Source: Rhea pennata (taxonomy: Eukaryota; Chordata; Aves; Rheiformes; Rheidae). From it: a stretch of DNA of 64,000 nt. Positions 24,438 through 38,158 of this stretch are shown here, in pieces; within the stretch, counting starts at the first letter, position 1, and each line of letters opens with the position of its first letter. The stretch is taken from NCBI RefSeq assembly GCF_028389875.1, contig NC_084663.1, positions 171,966,301-172,030,300 of the forward strand, read 5' to 3'. Below the pieces are notes generated by a model that saw only the letters and a list, made by a program, of their open reading frames with translations, ran no database searches and was not told the origin of the DNA. The translations under genes were made by a program, and so were the position numbers.

Positions 24438-27400
24438 CAAAGAATGATGACAGACCAACTCAAGGCATGAAAAATGTTAACACTGCTGGGGTGGGGGAGA
24501 AAACCCTCGGCTTTTAACAACAAAGGATCAATTGCCCTGGGTGAACTGTAGTTTATACAGTTTTCTATAGAAACAGGCTATAGAAACAGACTATTGTTAG
24601 AAAAAGAATAGATGTTGCATCTTAGTGATATCATTTTCAAGAATCACTTAGAAAAACAAAGCATTTCAAAATCACTGCTATCTCAAACAAAATAAGGTCT
24701 TTTACATCCAAGCTTGTATCAAAAGTTGCTTTATTTTGTGACAGCAACTCTTGAGAAAAGTAGCCTGTGAAAGAACAGCATTAAAAGTTTAAATGCAAGT
24801 GTTTGTGTTCCCCAGATTAGCTTATTTGTAGAATAAAGGGATTAATTTGTAAGAAATTTAAAACGTGCATGCTATGCAGTACAATCGTGCTACTGTGGGA
24901 GCTGCAGGACTTGGTTGGGTTGGGTTTCAAGCTTCAATTTGCAAAATACACAAGCTATTCTCATTTTAGAGTTCCCTCTGATACCTATCTACACAGTGCA
25001 AGCGTTTGATTTAATATGGACAACTTACAAGTCATGCACGCAGCAGAAGGCAATACATTTCTTTCAGGTAATGTCACTGCGCTAGAGTCGGGCCTATCCC
25101 CAAGCTGGAATGCCTTAGGTTTCTGCGAACAATCCTCAGGTCCAAATTCCTTAATAATTTAGTACTGCATGTACCTAAGGAGGTCACTCCTAAGAGGTTA
25201 CTCTCAAGGACTCAAGAAGCATGTGTCTGTCGTTGAAGACTCATTATACTTCAGCACAGGCCCTCCAGGACACAGAGGTGGCACACAGCAGTACATCTCA
25301 TAGTTCAAAGGCGCAGCCTGTGCTCGTTTCCAAGTAAAAAACAAAACCAAGAAGAAGTAATTCTCCAAAATGGTGAGTGGAACACAAAGTGTCCTGGCAC
25401 ATGATCTCAGCTAGCAGGAAGCCACCTCCAAACTACAAGCAAGACCAAGTTAGAACGAGATTGCTAGTATTAGACTTACAGGCTTCTTAATTACCAATTA
25501 ACATAAGACACCTTTACACTGGAAGTATCTCAAGTAAACTGTTTGTGACACTCCACATGGATTAGTTAGACAGGATGAAGCTGTTCAACTGACCTTATGA
25601 TTCTGAAGACTACATGGTGTGGTGACATGAAAATAAAGCATCAGTATAGCCACAGTAGCTTTTGCTAACACCGACTTGCAAAGGATAACTAATAATTAAG
25701 TAATTAAAAAGTATTTTTCTGGGAACAATTTAATACTGACGACCTGAAACCGAAACATCTTCCAAATTATGCAACACCGTGGTTTTGTTGATGTCACAGA
25801 AAGAAGTACTCTATTTTAAACCAAGCTGTCATACAGGGACAGAAAACTTTTCTCAGAAAGGACTTTTGTCTAGTTCATACATGCTGCAAGAGATCAAACA
25901 TAGCTATAACTATAGTCTATACAGGAAATGGGTATCATTTAAAAACAAAACAAAAACTCCAAATACTCATTGACTGGCTCAGACTTCTCCAACTTAAGAG
26001 CCTAAGATTAAATGAATCTCACCTTCAGATATTACATCTCCAAACAATGTCTGTGATTTCTGAGTCACTGTTTATTCATTAAAACAGGTTTTATTGGGTG
26101 TGGTACACTTATGTAATAGACGTAATTGATTTTGGACTTTTCTCAGCCACCTGGATCACATGATCCACCAAACAATAAAGGAAATATCTTGCAAAAGCAA
26201 TTTTATCCATCTTTGAGCACCACGTCTTTACAAATTGTAAATCTTTCCTTCATCTATTCCATCTTTTTTTGCTTGTTTAATAGACAGAGGGCAATGACTT
26301 AACTAGAAGACTATATAATAAATCACACTTAACTGCTACTATAAAACAGTTTAGTTTTTGGAAGAAAGCATCCCCTATAACTTTGGTAACTTGCAATTTC
26401 CAGATCCAAGCAATTTACTTCAAATAGTATGCAAATCAAGCCTTCACAAGAATTTAAGCATATTTAAAAATCCTTATGCATACAGGATTAAGTTGAAGTT
26501 TGCTGTAATTTCTCTAGGAAGAGACAAGAAGGAGTAACCAAGATTAGACACTCTGAATATGGCACAAAATTGAAATCATGAGTAGACTGAAGAAAAAGCA
26601 CAACGCACAATATACTAACTATAAGCCTCAAGCCAAAAATTAGCATTTGGCCTGTCCCACTGAAGGCCAAATGCAGCTGACGCTAATAGTTCTTTCCTGC
26701 CTTAAAAATAATTTAAAAGGTGAAAGTTTTTCAATGTTAATAAAAACATTCATGGTGTTCACGTCAAATTGGTGTTTCAATACAAATGGTTGAGAAAGGC
26801 AGCTTTCCGGATAGATCGGAGAAGCGTTTAAACGGCTTGCCTCTCATGCACAGGCCATAGGTCACAAAAACGTAAGGCAGCTGCAGGCTTCCCCTTTCAA
26901 TTTTGCTATGGTGAAAACACCAAAGCTGGCGTCTCCCCAGTCAGCCCCGTTTAGACTATATCAACTCAAATGAATAAAAGGATCCCACATCCTGATTTGA
27001 TAAATGCTAATTGCATCAGCATAAAGTGCAGAACTCCCTGATGTAGGTTAGGGATGGAAGATTCAAAACAGATTCTGAACAGTGTATGACAAATATCCTT
27101 AATATTGGGTCACAACGGGATCTCACCAGGCAAGCAATTAATCACGCAATGACCTCGAGGACACTAAATTGATTTATGAACCTCAGGTTCCCAACTCAGC
27201 CTGCAGCAAGAAGAGCCAAGTTAAAGAAAACCCGCATCCACACGCAAACTAGAATAACAATACAAGTCTGATGTTGTAGGACAGTCTCCAGAACAGAATT
27301 AAGGCTATGCATGCCAACTTCCCTAGATCCTATCACCGTGCCCACCTAGGCAGAGCTGGGTCTGTGCCATTATCTCTCGGCCTGGCAGGTTTTGAATATC

Positions 27401-28766
27401 TATAGGAACTGGTGGTTCTCCTGGACTGTGACAATTGGCAGGAGCTTGGTGGGGAACCTTCAGATACACTATGTGAAGACTTGTGAAAGTTTCTACCTCC
27501 CTCTTTCATAGCTACTTGTAGTCCTTTATCATCGTGCTGGAAACAAGCTTGTCCTTAAATGGTGAAAGTGGCAGCTGTCAACAAAAATACCGCCACTATT
27601 CTTTGAAAAGACGAGCTTGTGGTGTTTGGCCTTTTCAGACTTTCCACCCAGACAGACTTCTCCTCCCACTTGTTCTTCCTCTCTGAATGTCTTCAAAAGT
27701 CATAGTTTGTTGCAGCAGGAATCTCAGAATCCCTCCCAGACGATCAGGATGATAGGGCAGATGATAGTTGCTGCACGCACAGCCCTGAACACACAACTGA
27801 CAAAATCAAGCAAGGCACCATGTGGGCACCTTTTGCTTGACAGCAAACAGCCCAGCCATGGCAGTTACTAGCTTTCTCAAAGTCAAGCAGTGGAAAAGAG
27901 CAGCTCATTTCTGAATAGGCCAAATCTCTATTCTACATGACAGAAGTCATGCAGGAAGGCATAGGCATTTATATCTTCCCTGACAGAAAACTCTGCTGGT
28001 ATTTCACCTCTGTTAGCTGGAAGAAATGTGTGGTCCAAAACAGTCACGGTCATACAGGAAACTATTCTATCTTCCTTTCAAAACACGTTTAATTTATGGT
28101 CCAGCAGACACCCAAGACAGCAGTAAGTGCTCAAGGACACAGTAGCCACAGAACCTTTTCCCTGTAAACTGTAGCCACGAACTTGCGATGTTGCCTACCC
28201 TAACAGTATTGCAGGAGTCAAAAGCAATGCCTGGATTTGAGACTACAAAACAAAGGTCCTCATATAAAGTCCTCACAATTCATTGCTAAAATCCATGACA
28301 GGCAAGACTCCATTGAGGAAAAGACCTGGGTGGCAGAAAATAAGAAAAATGCCCATCAATAAACTGGCCATATGATCTAATTACACAGCAAAAGTAAATA
28401 GGCAGGAAGAGATGAGTATTTTTGTCATTGATCATAATATGCTGGTCAATACGAACACTCCTTTCTGCATCCATAAGACTTTTTTTTTTTAAACTGGAAT
28501 AATTCCTGCTGTATTACTCAGAGCAAAGTCATCCTGTTTTACTCTACATCCCAAATCCCTAAACATAATTTCAGCTCAAGGGATGTTGAAGTTCTCCAAC
28601 CTTCAGTCAAAATTTCCTTTGATAATAAATCAGAGCAGATATTTATAAAGGGAAAAAATGATTATTGAAAACTTTTACTGTTATTTTATATTATCATCAT
28701 CATAATGATGGGGTCTTGCTGTGGTATGCCTCCTAAGAATAACATGCCAAACCTCTCTAAAAAGCA

Positions 28767-28791
28767 TTTTTTTTTTTTTTTTTTTTTTTTT
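28767..28791. repeat. Poly(T) tract, 25 nt
   Basis: T25 run in LMO7 intron 1. Confidence 0.95.
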
Positions 28792-30237
28792 ACAAAATAT
28801 GAACAAAAACAATGAGCAAAGAGAAAGCAAGGAGGCAACAGGATTACTGGTATGGCTGGTATGAGAAGCATGGGTCTCTGCTCATCAGCTACTTACACCC
28901 TGAATTTTTTATATGTAATTTGCCAGAAAAATTGTCAACAATCTCAGGTATGGCAGTGAAATTTTTCCTCCAATACTTATAGGAGGATCTCTCTGGCTTA
29001 AGAAAACAGTATTGGAGAAAAAGCAAGGATATTTCCAAGAAACATTTGAGATCAAGCAAGGCATCCCACAAATGCTAGAAAGATATTGTTTATCCTGATT
29101 ATTGCATTGACAAGTGTCAAATAAAATATATTTAGTCTCTTAATTGTTTGCCTGTTAAAAAAAAAAAAAACTTACTGTATACGCTGATTGGCACCATAAA
29201 CTAAAAGGAAGTAGATGTTCTTGTCGGACGTAAAACTTGCAATGGCAAAGTAAAGTTTAAATGACTAGAAATGGCTCAAATTGAATTTTATATCATGACA
29301 TTCAAATTTCAAATAAATAACTATTAGTTCCGTAAACATTCTGAATGCAAACTAGTTCTAAAGCTGCTGTCCTAGTTGATACATGCCCATTTCAACCTTA
29401 GCCAAACATTTACTTATTCATCTGTATGTGCAATTAATTTCAGTCAAATAAAAGTGGGTATTTATACATCTTTCTGAAGCAGTAAGGAGTATTTTATTTT
29501 AAAATTTGCCAGATGAACTGCATACTTTTTTTTTTTTTTTTTTAAAGTTGGTTATAGAAGTGGCAGGGGACCCCTTAACCTTAAATGCTCCTAATTAAAC
29601 AAAGAAACTGAAAAATAAAGTTGTCATGCAAGAACATCCCAAATGTTCAACTTGCCCTTAAAAGAAAAATCTTTGCAGTCAATAAGTGTATATAAAAAAA
29701 GGGTTACTGAAAGATACTTTTCAAAGCAATTCAAATCATAATGGTGGCACACTGGAGTTGGATGACACTTTTGCCTGCTGTAGAAAAAAGTTCAGCTTAC
29801 ACAGAGAATGAAATTTAGGAAGGAATGGTTATTTAAAAAGTGAAATAAGAAGTGGTGAACACTTTTTAGGTGCTTAAATATCTTAATATTCATGTTTCAT
29901 AACTTATGTGCTCCCATTCTAGCCAAAGCTTTAATTTATCTACTTTGAAAACAAATCTTTATATATATTCCATTTCTTAAACCTTTTTTCTGAACCATTT
30001 ACCTCTTCAGCGCTGCACTGGTTGCTACCTGACCTAAAGTCATGAACAGCTTTGCAAACTGGAGACGAAGTGATCAAGAGCCAAGTGAGCCTGTGTGGGG
30101 CCGCGTCGCAGCCGGACTACTCTATAGCATCAACCTGGGTGATACAGCGAGACAACAACAGAAAGGTTGCCCTGGACAGGAAAATCAACACACTCTGAAC
30201 AACTCCTTGGGAGGTTGAAATAAAAGCACTATGGGGA

Positions 30238-30270
30238 GGGAAAACAAAACAAAACAAAAAAAACAAAACA
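30238..30270. repeat. A-rich (CAAAA)n tract
   Basis: Short A-rich repeat of the type AAAACAAAACAAAAC. It lies about 90 nt 3' of the stretch at 30010-30160 that faintly resembles 7SL RNA, and it could be the tail of a retroposed copy. Confidence 0.8.
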
Positions 30271-30439
30271 TGCATCAGCAACAAAACAGCTTACCAAGCA
30301 GGACTCGTGGGAACAGAGAAGACTCACACAGACAACGACAGAAGCAGCTTTTGCAGAAGTGCGACTGCCTACACAGAAACTGGTCAGCAAAGACAACTGA
30401 GCTGCCTACTGGCCCGAAGTTGGATTAGGGCCTCCGTCC

Positions 30440-30780
30440 CCACTCTCCCCCTCATCGGCAAGCGCGGGGGGCACATTCAGGAAACGCGCTGCTTTCTAGT
30501 CACCGGAACGACTTCGCATTTTAATGTTGTAACAAAAACAAAACCAAAGCCAAGCAAACTCGCACCCAATTCCCGCCACCCCGAAGCCACCAGAGCAATC
30601 GAGTCCCGAGACGCAAGTACCCAGGGAAGCCGGCTGCAGGCACGCCGCTGCGCCCCAGCACGCCGCGGGCAAGGCTGGCGCTCGGACTTCGTCCCGACTG
30701 AGGTTTAACGCGCGAACCGACCCGGCCATCCCGCTGCCCGACACACACACACAGGTGACTAACGAGGTGACTGCCCACAT
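30440..30780. promoter_or_regulatory. Intronic CpG-rich patch, possible internal promoter
   Basis: In an AT-rich intron, this stretch has many CpGs, especially at 30450-30520 and 30590-30730 (for example CACGCCGCTGCGCC and TTTAACGCGCGAACCGACCCGG). It ends in a (CA)n at about 30741-30753 and a G15 run (30825-30839). Such isolated CpG density is typical of an alternative or lncRNA promoter. No clear donor-linked coding exon is visible on either strand, so function is not established. A GC-rich transposon fragment is the alternative. Confidence 0.4.
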
Positions 30781-33700
30781 CTGCCACAGAGAACCTCCAG
30801 CTCAGATAACTAACGTAAATTAAAGGGGGGGGGGGGGGGAAGGGGAGAACACACAGAACCACGCAACCCTCCATGTAAAATCTGTCCATACCATTGCTTT
30901 TCCTAAAGAGGGAAAAAACAAAGTTTATAACACAGGAAACAATGCTTTCATTTCAGATGAACGAGAACAAGATGCTGTTTTTACATGTTTCAATTAAAGT
31001 AGGGCGTAACTTGAAATATTAACAGTGGAGATCTTAAATTTGTCTAGGGAAAAATATTTACGTTTTAAAGGATCAGAGCAAATACAAGTAGACATTTTTG
31101 CTGCAGAGGTACTAAAGTAACATTTATCTAACATTTTAATCCATTAGTATTTTAATAGATGTCTTCCCTTTACTGTAATTGAATCTTCAAATATTTAGTT
31201 CTTGTTTGTTTCAAACATAAGATTAACACAAGCTATAAAAAGTCTTCTGATGCTCATATATCCTAAATTTGTAGCTTAATCTTACTATTCCTGTTCATCC
31301 AGGTCAGACAGGATATGCTGCAAGTTTCCACACAAGCAGCATTTATTTTGTAGGAGGGACTTTAAAAGAAAGCAGTATTTTCGCTTACACTGATGCAGAA
31401 AAATATGCTAAACCTTTGCTGCTATTTGCAAATCGGTCCCTGTTGGGATTGCTTATGTAGGTGACAGACAGTGACCATGAGACTGCCACAAACAACGTAT
31501 TTTGGTCCCAAGTTATGGTTATCTTTTAAACTTAGACTGCTTTACTAGTCCTGGGAGTATCTAATGATCTAAAATATGTGAAAAATCAAAAGTATTAACA
31601 CTGTAAATATATTGGTGCTGTAGGAGGGAACATTAGTGAGCTAACCAGGGACAGAACTGTAAGATTTTATAGTAATATTCAACAGAAGGAAAAAAGCATC
31701 AGATAACAGAATATGTACACAACAGGGAAATGCTTTAGGTATAATTGCTTTCTCATACTTAGGTTATTCATGCATGTAAGTAGCTTCTTGTTATTACTGG
31801 AGCTTTTTCAGTCTTTTTGGTTTTTCAGTTGTTACTGGAAGCAGCATTTTCAGCGGCATACTGAGACATCTGAGTAAACTTCAGTCACAAACATTTGCCA
31901 AATCCCCTCTCTCATGCACGTACATGCCTCCAGTTTGGGGAACCAAGGGCCGCCTAAGCCCGTCGTCTCTCCTGCCACCACGTTCCCGGACTTGCACATC
32001 TCCTTCTAGATACACACAGTTTTCCACTCCATTTCACCAGGTTTACTTAGCTCATTAACAAGTCAACAGATGGACAAGGAGCGACAAAATTGCTTGGAAA
32101 CTAACATTTAGCAGTGTCAAAAGACACCATAAAGACAATTAGTGTCACATACAGAGAGTCTGGAAAAGCTGCAATGACACCAGCTCCCAATAATCTGAGG
32201 CACTTTGCATTTCTGAACGCCCTCACTTGTGCCCCACAGTAAATGTCAACATTATTTCTGCATAACCCTTGCAAGATTAACCATTAGGTGGGAGCTGCAG
32301 ATACAAATGCTGACTTTGCTGACATTCACTCTAGAAATACAATGCTCTTCTCTTGATTTGGAGTACTTTTTAAGGAAAAGGATCGGGTTAAGAGGACTCC
32401 ATTGATATTACTTGTTCAAATCAAAGTAAGAGCAAGGCTGTAAAGCTATTGAGTAGTACTGTGTTTAGTTTTTTCTTTTTTAAAAACTACAAATAGACTT
32501 TTAAGAGGTGAGAGTGAGTACAGAGTAGAAGCAGCTATATGGAACAGCAAGATCAAGATTTTAAATTTCAGATTTCCATATCTTTCTAAAAAAACTTTTT
32601 AAAAGGAATATAAAATGCAGACTAATAATTATATTAGGATACTTAAAACAGACAGCTCATGTATGCAATTACTAAGGTGGGAGCAAGACTTCTGAAGGCT
32701 GCATTTCCCAATGCTTGTAGCGATATATCACATTATAGGTAATGAGCTCTTACTCGGCAGCATTACGTGGCAGAGAGCATTGCTACTGCTGCGCAGCACC
32801 ACCTAATGAGAGACGCCGGCTGGAGCGTGTGACCAGGGGCTTTGTGCTTATATGCAGTCCTTTTTCCTCAGCAGGAGATGAAAGAAGGTGCCTCTAGCAG
32901 AGAAATCAAATAATTGCAGTCAGTAGAGGAAGGATGGCTAAGAAGGAAATTGAATTCCATGGGAGCTGCAGAAGGATGGCTCACATCTGAAAAAAAGACG
33001 ACGGGAGCCGAACTAGAGGAAGACTAGAATATTGGTCTGGGGAAAGAAATAAGGCAAGCAAAAAACCCAAAATACTAATGAGAGAACCTGTAAAATAGCC
33101 AGCTAGTTATTCATTAACAAAAACTTTGTTATTTTTAAAACTCTTTATGCTAATGCATAGTTAGCTGTTCTTTTGTTACACATAATATTGTTTAAGTGCA
33201 ACAGGTCTGAGTGTTATCTAATTGTCCAACAACTAATCACATTTAGTAGTAATATAAATTAATACTGTGATTCTTTCAGAATGTTAAGGTCAGTAAGCTC
33301 TGCTTACTTACAACTCCCGTCTCATTTCATCTTTGCGGAGTTCTAAAACATGAAAGCTGCCCTTCTAAATATAGAAGTGTGATGAACATTTCCCCAATTA
33401 AAGTGTCTATGATATTTAGAGACCCTTTAACTGGGAAACGAATAGGTTATGTCTTATCACATAGCTTTGAGCCTTTCAAGGGAAACCGTTCCTACTACCT
33501 TTCTTTCAGGGCCATTCTATAATGTGGTATTAAATGTTTCCAACCTGAATAATAACATACACTATTCATCTATTATTCCTAATTAGATCCTTTCTCCCCC
33601 AAGAAATAACTCTCACTATTTGAAACCTATTTGCCTCTACAAAAATAAAATCTCATTTCCAACAGAAATCAGCTATCAGGCTTTCATTGACCTCAAAAAT

Positions 33701-34528
33701 CAAGACTTCACCCTACTTATATAATTCAAGTAAGTCAAGACATCCTTTCTTTTGTCAACACTTAGTGCAACAAACTAAGTGCACATCATTCTTCAGAAGA
33801 AATCTTTCCAACTCTTGGATCACTTGTATTGCTTTTCCTAGAAAATCATCAATAAGGCAACACCATTCCAGTAACCTGGGGTCCAGACCTGACTTCCAAC
33901 ATTAACAAAGCTATTCTAGAATCACTAACAATGATTGTGTCCCCCACTAGTGACAATTTCTCTGCTGAGCACTGTTTGCTTTCTGCTAGTGCAAAGTGTT
34001 TTTGCAGCATGTATAAGCAGAGCTGATTGCAGGATCAGAGCCTAACATTTCATAGACTAAAACAGAGATAGGACTGAAAGGCCCTCTTATACACCACACC
34101 ACCCTGTTGTCTGCCTCCTTCCTATCCGTGTTTGGATCTGGTCAGCATTTAAGCATTTATTAAGCCAAATATACCACTAGCAAACTCTTGTTCTCCAGGG
34201 AAGTATTTCCATTTGTGATATCTGAGAAGTGCTTGCAGGTGTCAAAGTTGTAGGAAGGCCTGTGTACAGATTAACTGCTGACTTTAATTAAAGAACTAAG
34301 GTGAAAGGAAGGGAACAGGAGACTGTGGTCCAAAAGGGAAGCAGTAAGCAACCACTGCTGCAGAGGAATCTCCCAATGCCTTCCCCTTCCTATGTCTCCC
34401 TCTCAAATATTCATCCCATTCATCACTCAGCTTTTGATTCAGGCTGAACATCGATACAACATTACCCAACACCTCCAACATGACACTTCCTGCAAGCCAT
34501 TTCATTGCTTCACTTTAATCATAGTGTG

Positions 34529-34530
<2 letters not shown>

Positions 34531-34576
<46 letters not shown>

Positions 34577-34590
34577 GTGTGTGTGTGTGT
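34531..34590. repeat. T45 followed by (GT)n
   Basis: The longest homopolymer in the window, T45 (34531-34575), directly followed by seven to eight GT units. Confidence 0.95.
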
Positions 34591-35207
34591 TTTTAAGGAG
34601 TCAAACTGGTTTGACAGAGCACTCACCTCCTCAACAGGGTGTGTTTAGAGGAACCAAAGATAAGATTGACTATCATAGCAGCTACACATAGTTGCTATGT
34701 GCAGTGCCCAGAGGTAGGATTTAATTACTAGTCAAAGGCAGCCAATCCTCCCCTTATTACAGGAGACAATTATAATTAGCTTGTATTTATTGTAACATCC
34801 TCACAGAAATGTTCATGTCTCCACGTAAACAATTCCATACCCTGCTAGGGTGAGGCAGATTTTTTCCATGCAGTTTTCACATTCACCCCATTTAAACATT
34901 AAAGAGGTGAATCCTCAAGATCACTGAAACTAAGTGCAATTTTTCAGTATCATTTGAAAAATACGTCATCAAAAAATGTCATATACTCTTCTTTGAAAAA
35001 AATATATAATAATTTATCTGCAAATGGCATCCTCACATGCTTCCTCGAAGAAAGGACCTAAAGTCCTACACAGCAGAAATACAGGGCTTCCAAGCTGTAG
35101 CAGGCTGGCTGACTTCTCAAACTCCCATAATAAAACGGCGGATAAAGAAACTCCACAGAACTTGCACTAAAAAGCATTAAAAAGACAAGAAGGGAAATCA
35201 TGCCGGG

Positions 35208-35250
35208 AAAAAAAAAAAAAAAAAAAAAAGAGAGAGAGAGAGAGAGAGAG
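35208..35250. repeat. A22 followed by (GA)n
   Basis: A22 (35208-35229) followed by about ten GA units, as at 24403. Confidence 0.95.
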
Positions 35251-38097
35251 CCATAAAAGACTCATTCATTTGTAACATGAAGATTATATATTTTAACACA
35301 CAGGAGAGATACCTTTTGGATTACACGTGAATATATTCAAGGTGCTTTTCATTTTTAAGACAAAAGGAAGTTAAACAAGAGGAGTGTGTTAAATGGAGAA
35401 GCATCACCTATGATCCATATAATTTCATAGTTGGAGCATATCTATGTCATGGAAGACCAAGTTTTCCCTTTACTCCAGCATTTCACGTTTGAGCCACAAT
35501 GGTTTCCATGATCAGCTGCTTTTTGGAGCATGCAGACTTCAAGAATGTCTGAAGTTTTGCCTAGCTACTGAGACAAAGCACTGATGATCGGCACTTCAAA
35601 CATTTCCCTCTATACATATTTCATGAGGTTATGCCAATTGCTGCAGCTTGATCTGGTGAATGACTACAATTTCTATACCATGATTTTTATTATTTTATTT
35701 ACAGCTCAGTAGAGCAGTTGAAGACATTTCTCCTATCATAGCAAAAACAAGACTGACAAATGTTTTTAACATTAGGCCACTGCTTTATTAGAGCAGAGTG
35801 ATGCCCATATTTTTCATTTGAAAGAGAAAATGTTTTTGCATCAGCAGTGCTGCTTCCAGTGTAAAGTTTAGTTTTATTTGTGAGCATCACCAAATTATGC
35901 ACTTTACAGGACACGCACCCTCATAAACATTCTCTGATAGGGGGCAAAAAGTTGGGCACCCGTTTGGCTTGAAACATTCACAAACTACTTGCACACTATT
36001 ATTTAGCGAAGGAAATATCCCATCAGATTAAGTGAGTTGCCCACCTTGCCTGGCATCCTCAGTCTGCAGTGACCTGCACCAGGTATCTCGGCATGTTCAC
36101 AGGGTGGGAGGAAAAGGGGAGGGAGTTCCCCAGCACTTTCGTCCTGGATTTATAGTACAGGAGTCTAGCCTCCTCTGTAATTAAATGGTACAAAGCACAC
36201 AGATAGGGAGCCCAACAAATCTTTTCCCAAGGAGTTCTCTTGAAAGAGAAATCATTACATTGGAGAAGTATCCTCCACCCTCCTCCGCCCCCCATATACC
36301 AAAGAAATACCTCAACTTCTTTAAGAAAGTAGACCTTGTGAATAGCCTGTTTGTTGTATGTAGTAGTATAGGGAAACCTGCATTCAGAGAAAGCTAGAAG
36401 TAGCTGACATGTCAGTGTCATCTCTATGCAAGTTAGAAACAAATGTGAAACGTTCCCTTTATTTTTCAGATGTGGTCTCAGCTTTATGAAGTGAAATCAT
36501 GTATTTTGTCTAAATTATAACATTTCATCTATAGGAAGAGTAAGTCAGGAATCACAAGCCAGTCTAAAGAAACCCTTGTGACTCAACTTATGAGAGAGGT
36601 TGGTCACTTATTTATTTAAACAAATAGCAGAAGGATGTGGGACTAGTGCGCGATGTTGCTTTCCAAGTGTGAGTTACAGTCATAAGCTTAGGGAAACTAA
36701 CTTTACAGTCACACAAAACACAAGCATTTTTTTTTTTAATAAAGCTACAAGCCTACAAAGTTTTAGTACATGCAAGTTTAAAAACAAACAACAAAAAAAA
36801 AAAGCTGAACTTGCATTAGAATAAATGGGATTATTTAATTAAAAACCTTCTTAAAGCATTGTTTCCTTCTCCAGAGACTCATTTATGAGCTGAAGAAACA
36901 TGCAATATTACTATCACATTCAGCTACCTTACTGAATATTAAAAATTATGAGCTCCTGCAGATGCTCATATTTTTAACTAAGATACATAAATATGCTATT
37001 AGAATTCATGCATCTTGCACTGGCAAGTGTTCTCCAAGTCTGGTACCTCAGTTTGAGAGCCTGAACACATTGGGTATGGATTCACAGAGTCTGTGTGCAG
37101 TGCAGAATTCATGCCACACATCTCCTGACATATTCTGACCTCTGCTGTTATAAAGTGGAATTTATTTTGACAATCATTTTTTCTTTAAAAACCTGCTTCA
37201 ATTAACTATACTTCGAGAGCAGCTACAGAACTAAGTGGACAAAATTAGTCTAAGATTATCCAGAGTAAACAAGTGATAGGAGAATTGCTTTTGTTTTACA
37301 GTGGAAAGCACAAAATTAAAACACTCAAGTTTTCCCCTCATATTTCTATCATCCTGAAGATTTAAGACATGAATCTTAAGAATCAACAAATATTTGGACA
37401 TTTGACAGTTCACTTATTATAAACTGCAGATTTGACTACTGTATAAATAAATGCACCCTCAGTCTTCTTTCAATATCTGGAGTCAGCATATGCTACTGAA
37501 CTGCCGTCACAGTTTCCTTCAAAAACACACCATTTTAGGCTTGAGCAAGCACTGTACTTCGTCAGCGTTATGAATATACGGACTCTCCTCCACCAATAAG
37601 AGCCTGTTCAAACAATTTGTTTTAGGCTATGTTCTTTATCAGTGTAAGTTGCATTTTACTACAGAAGTATTCTACAGCTAGACCAGCAAGCTGTTTTAAT
37701 TACCAACAAGCCTAGAGGTCTCTGTTGAATTTGAACAGTCCTGGTTAGCAAAGAAATCATGTTCAAAGTATCGTATGCATAAACATCAATGAAAGCATAA
37801 ATCCAAATGAACTACTACTTTCTTGACTGACAAGGTTTAAGGGCAGCAAAACACCACTACTTCTTAGGTTATGGGTATACATGAAGGGAAAAAGAAGAGA
37901 AGGGGGAAAAAAATGCATCTGTCAAGATCAAGGTGAAATTTCCAGTGCTACTTTTGAACTTCTTACTTTCTTGGATAAAGAGTCTCCTTCTAGACCTTGA
38001 TCTCGAAGAAGATTAAGGCAGGGGACTTTACTGCATTTATCAATCACAAATGCTCAAAGAGCATATGCTCTTCCTTTCCCAGCAAAGCCACCTGATG

Positions 38098-38158
38098 CAC
38101 TTAAAATAAAACTGCACCTACAGCTTGCACTTCAAAATGAAACTGCATCTACAGCTTG
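38098..38158. repeat. Tandem duplication, 30/31-bp unit
   Basis: Two adjacent copies (38098-38127 and 38128-38158) sharing AAACTGCA(C/T)CTACAGCTTG. They differ at a few positions and by one base of length. Confidence 0.85.

Noticed and set aside
30307..30889. Frames of 94-133 codons on both strands at the CpG-rich patch
   Set aside because: Low-complexity composition with overlapping frames on both strands, as expected for GC-rich DNA with few stop codons. No conserved motif.
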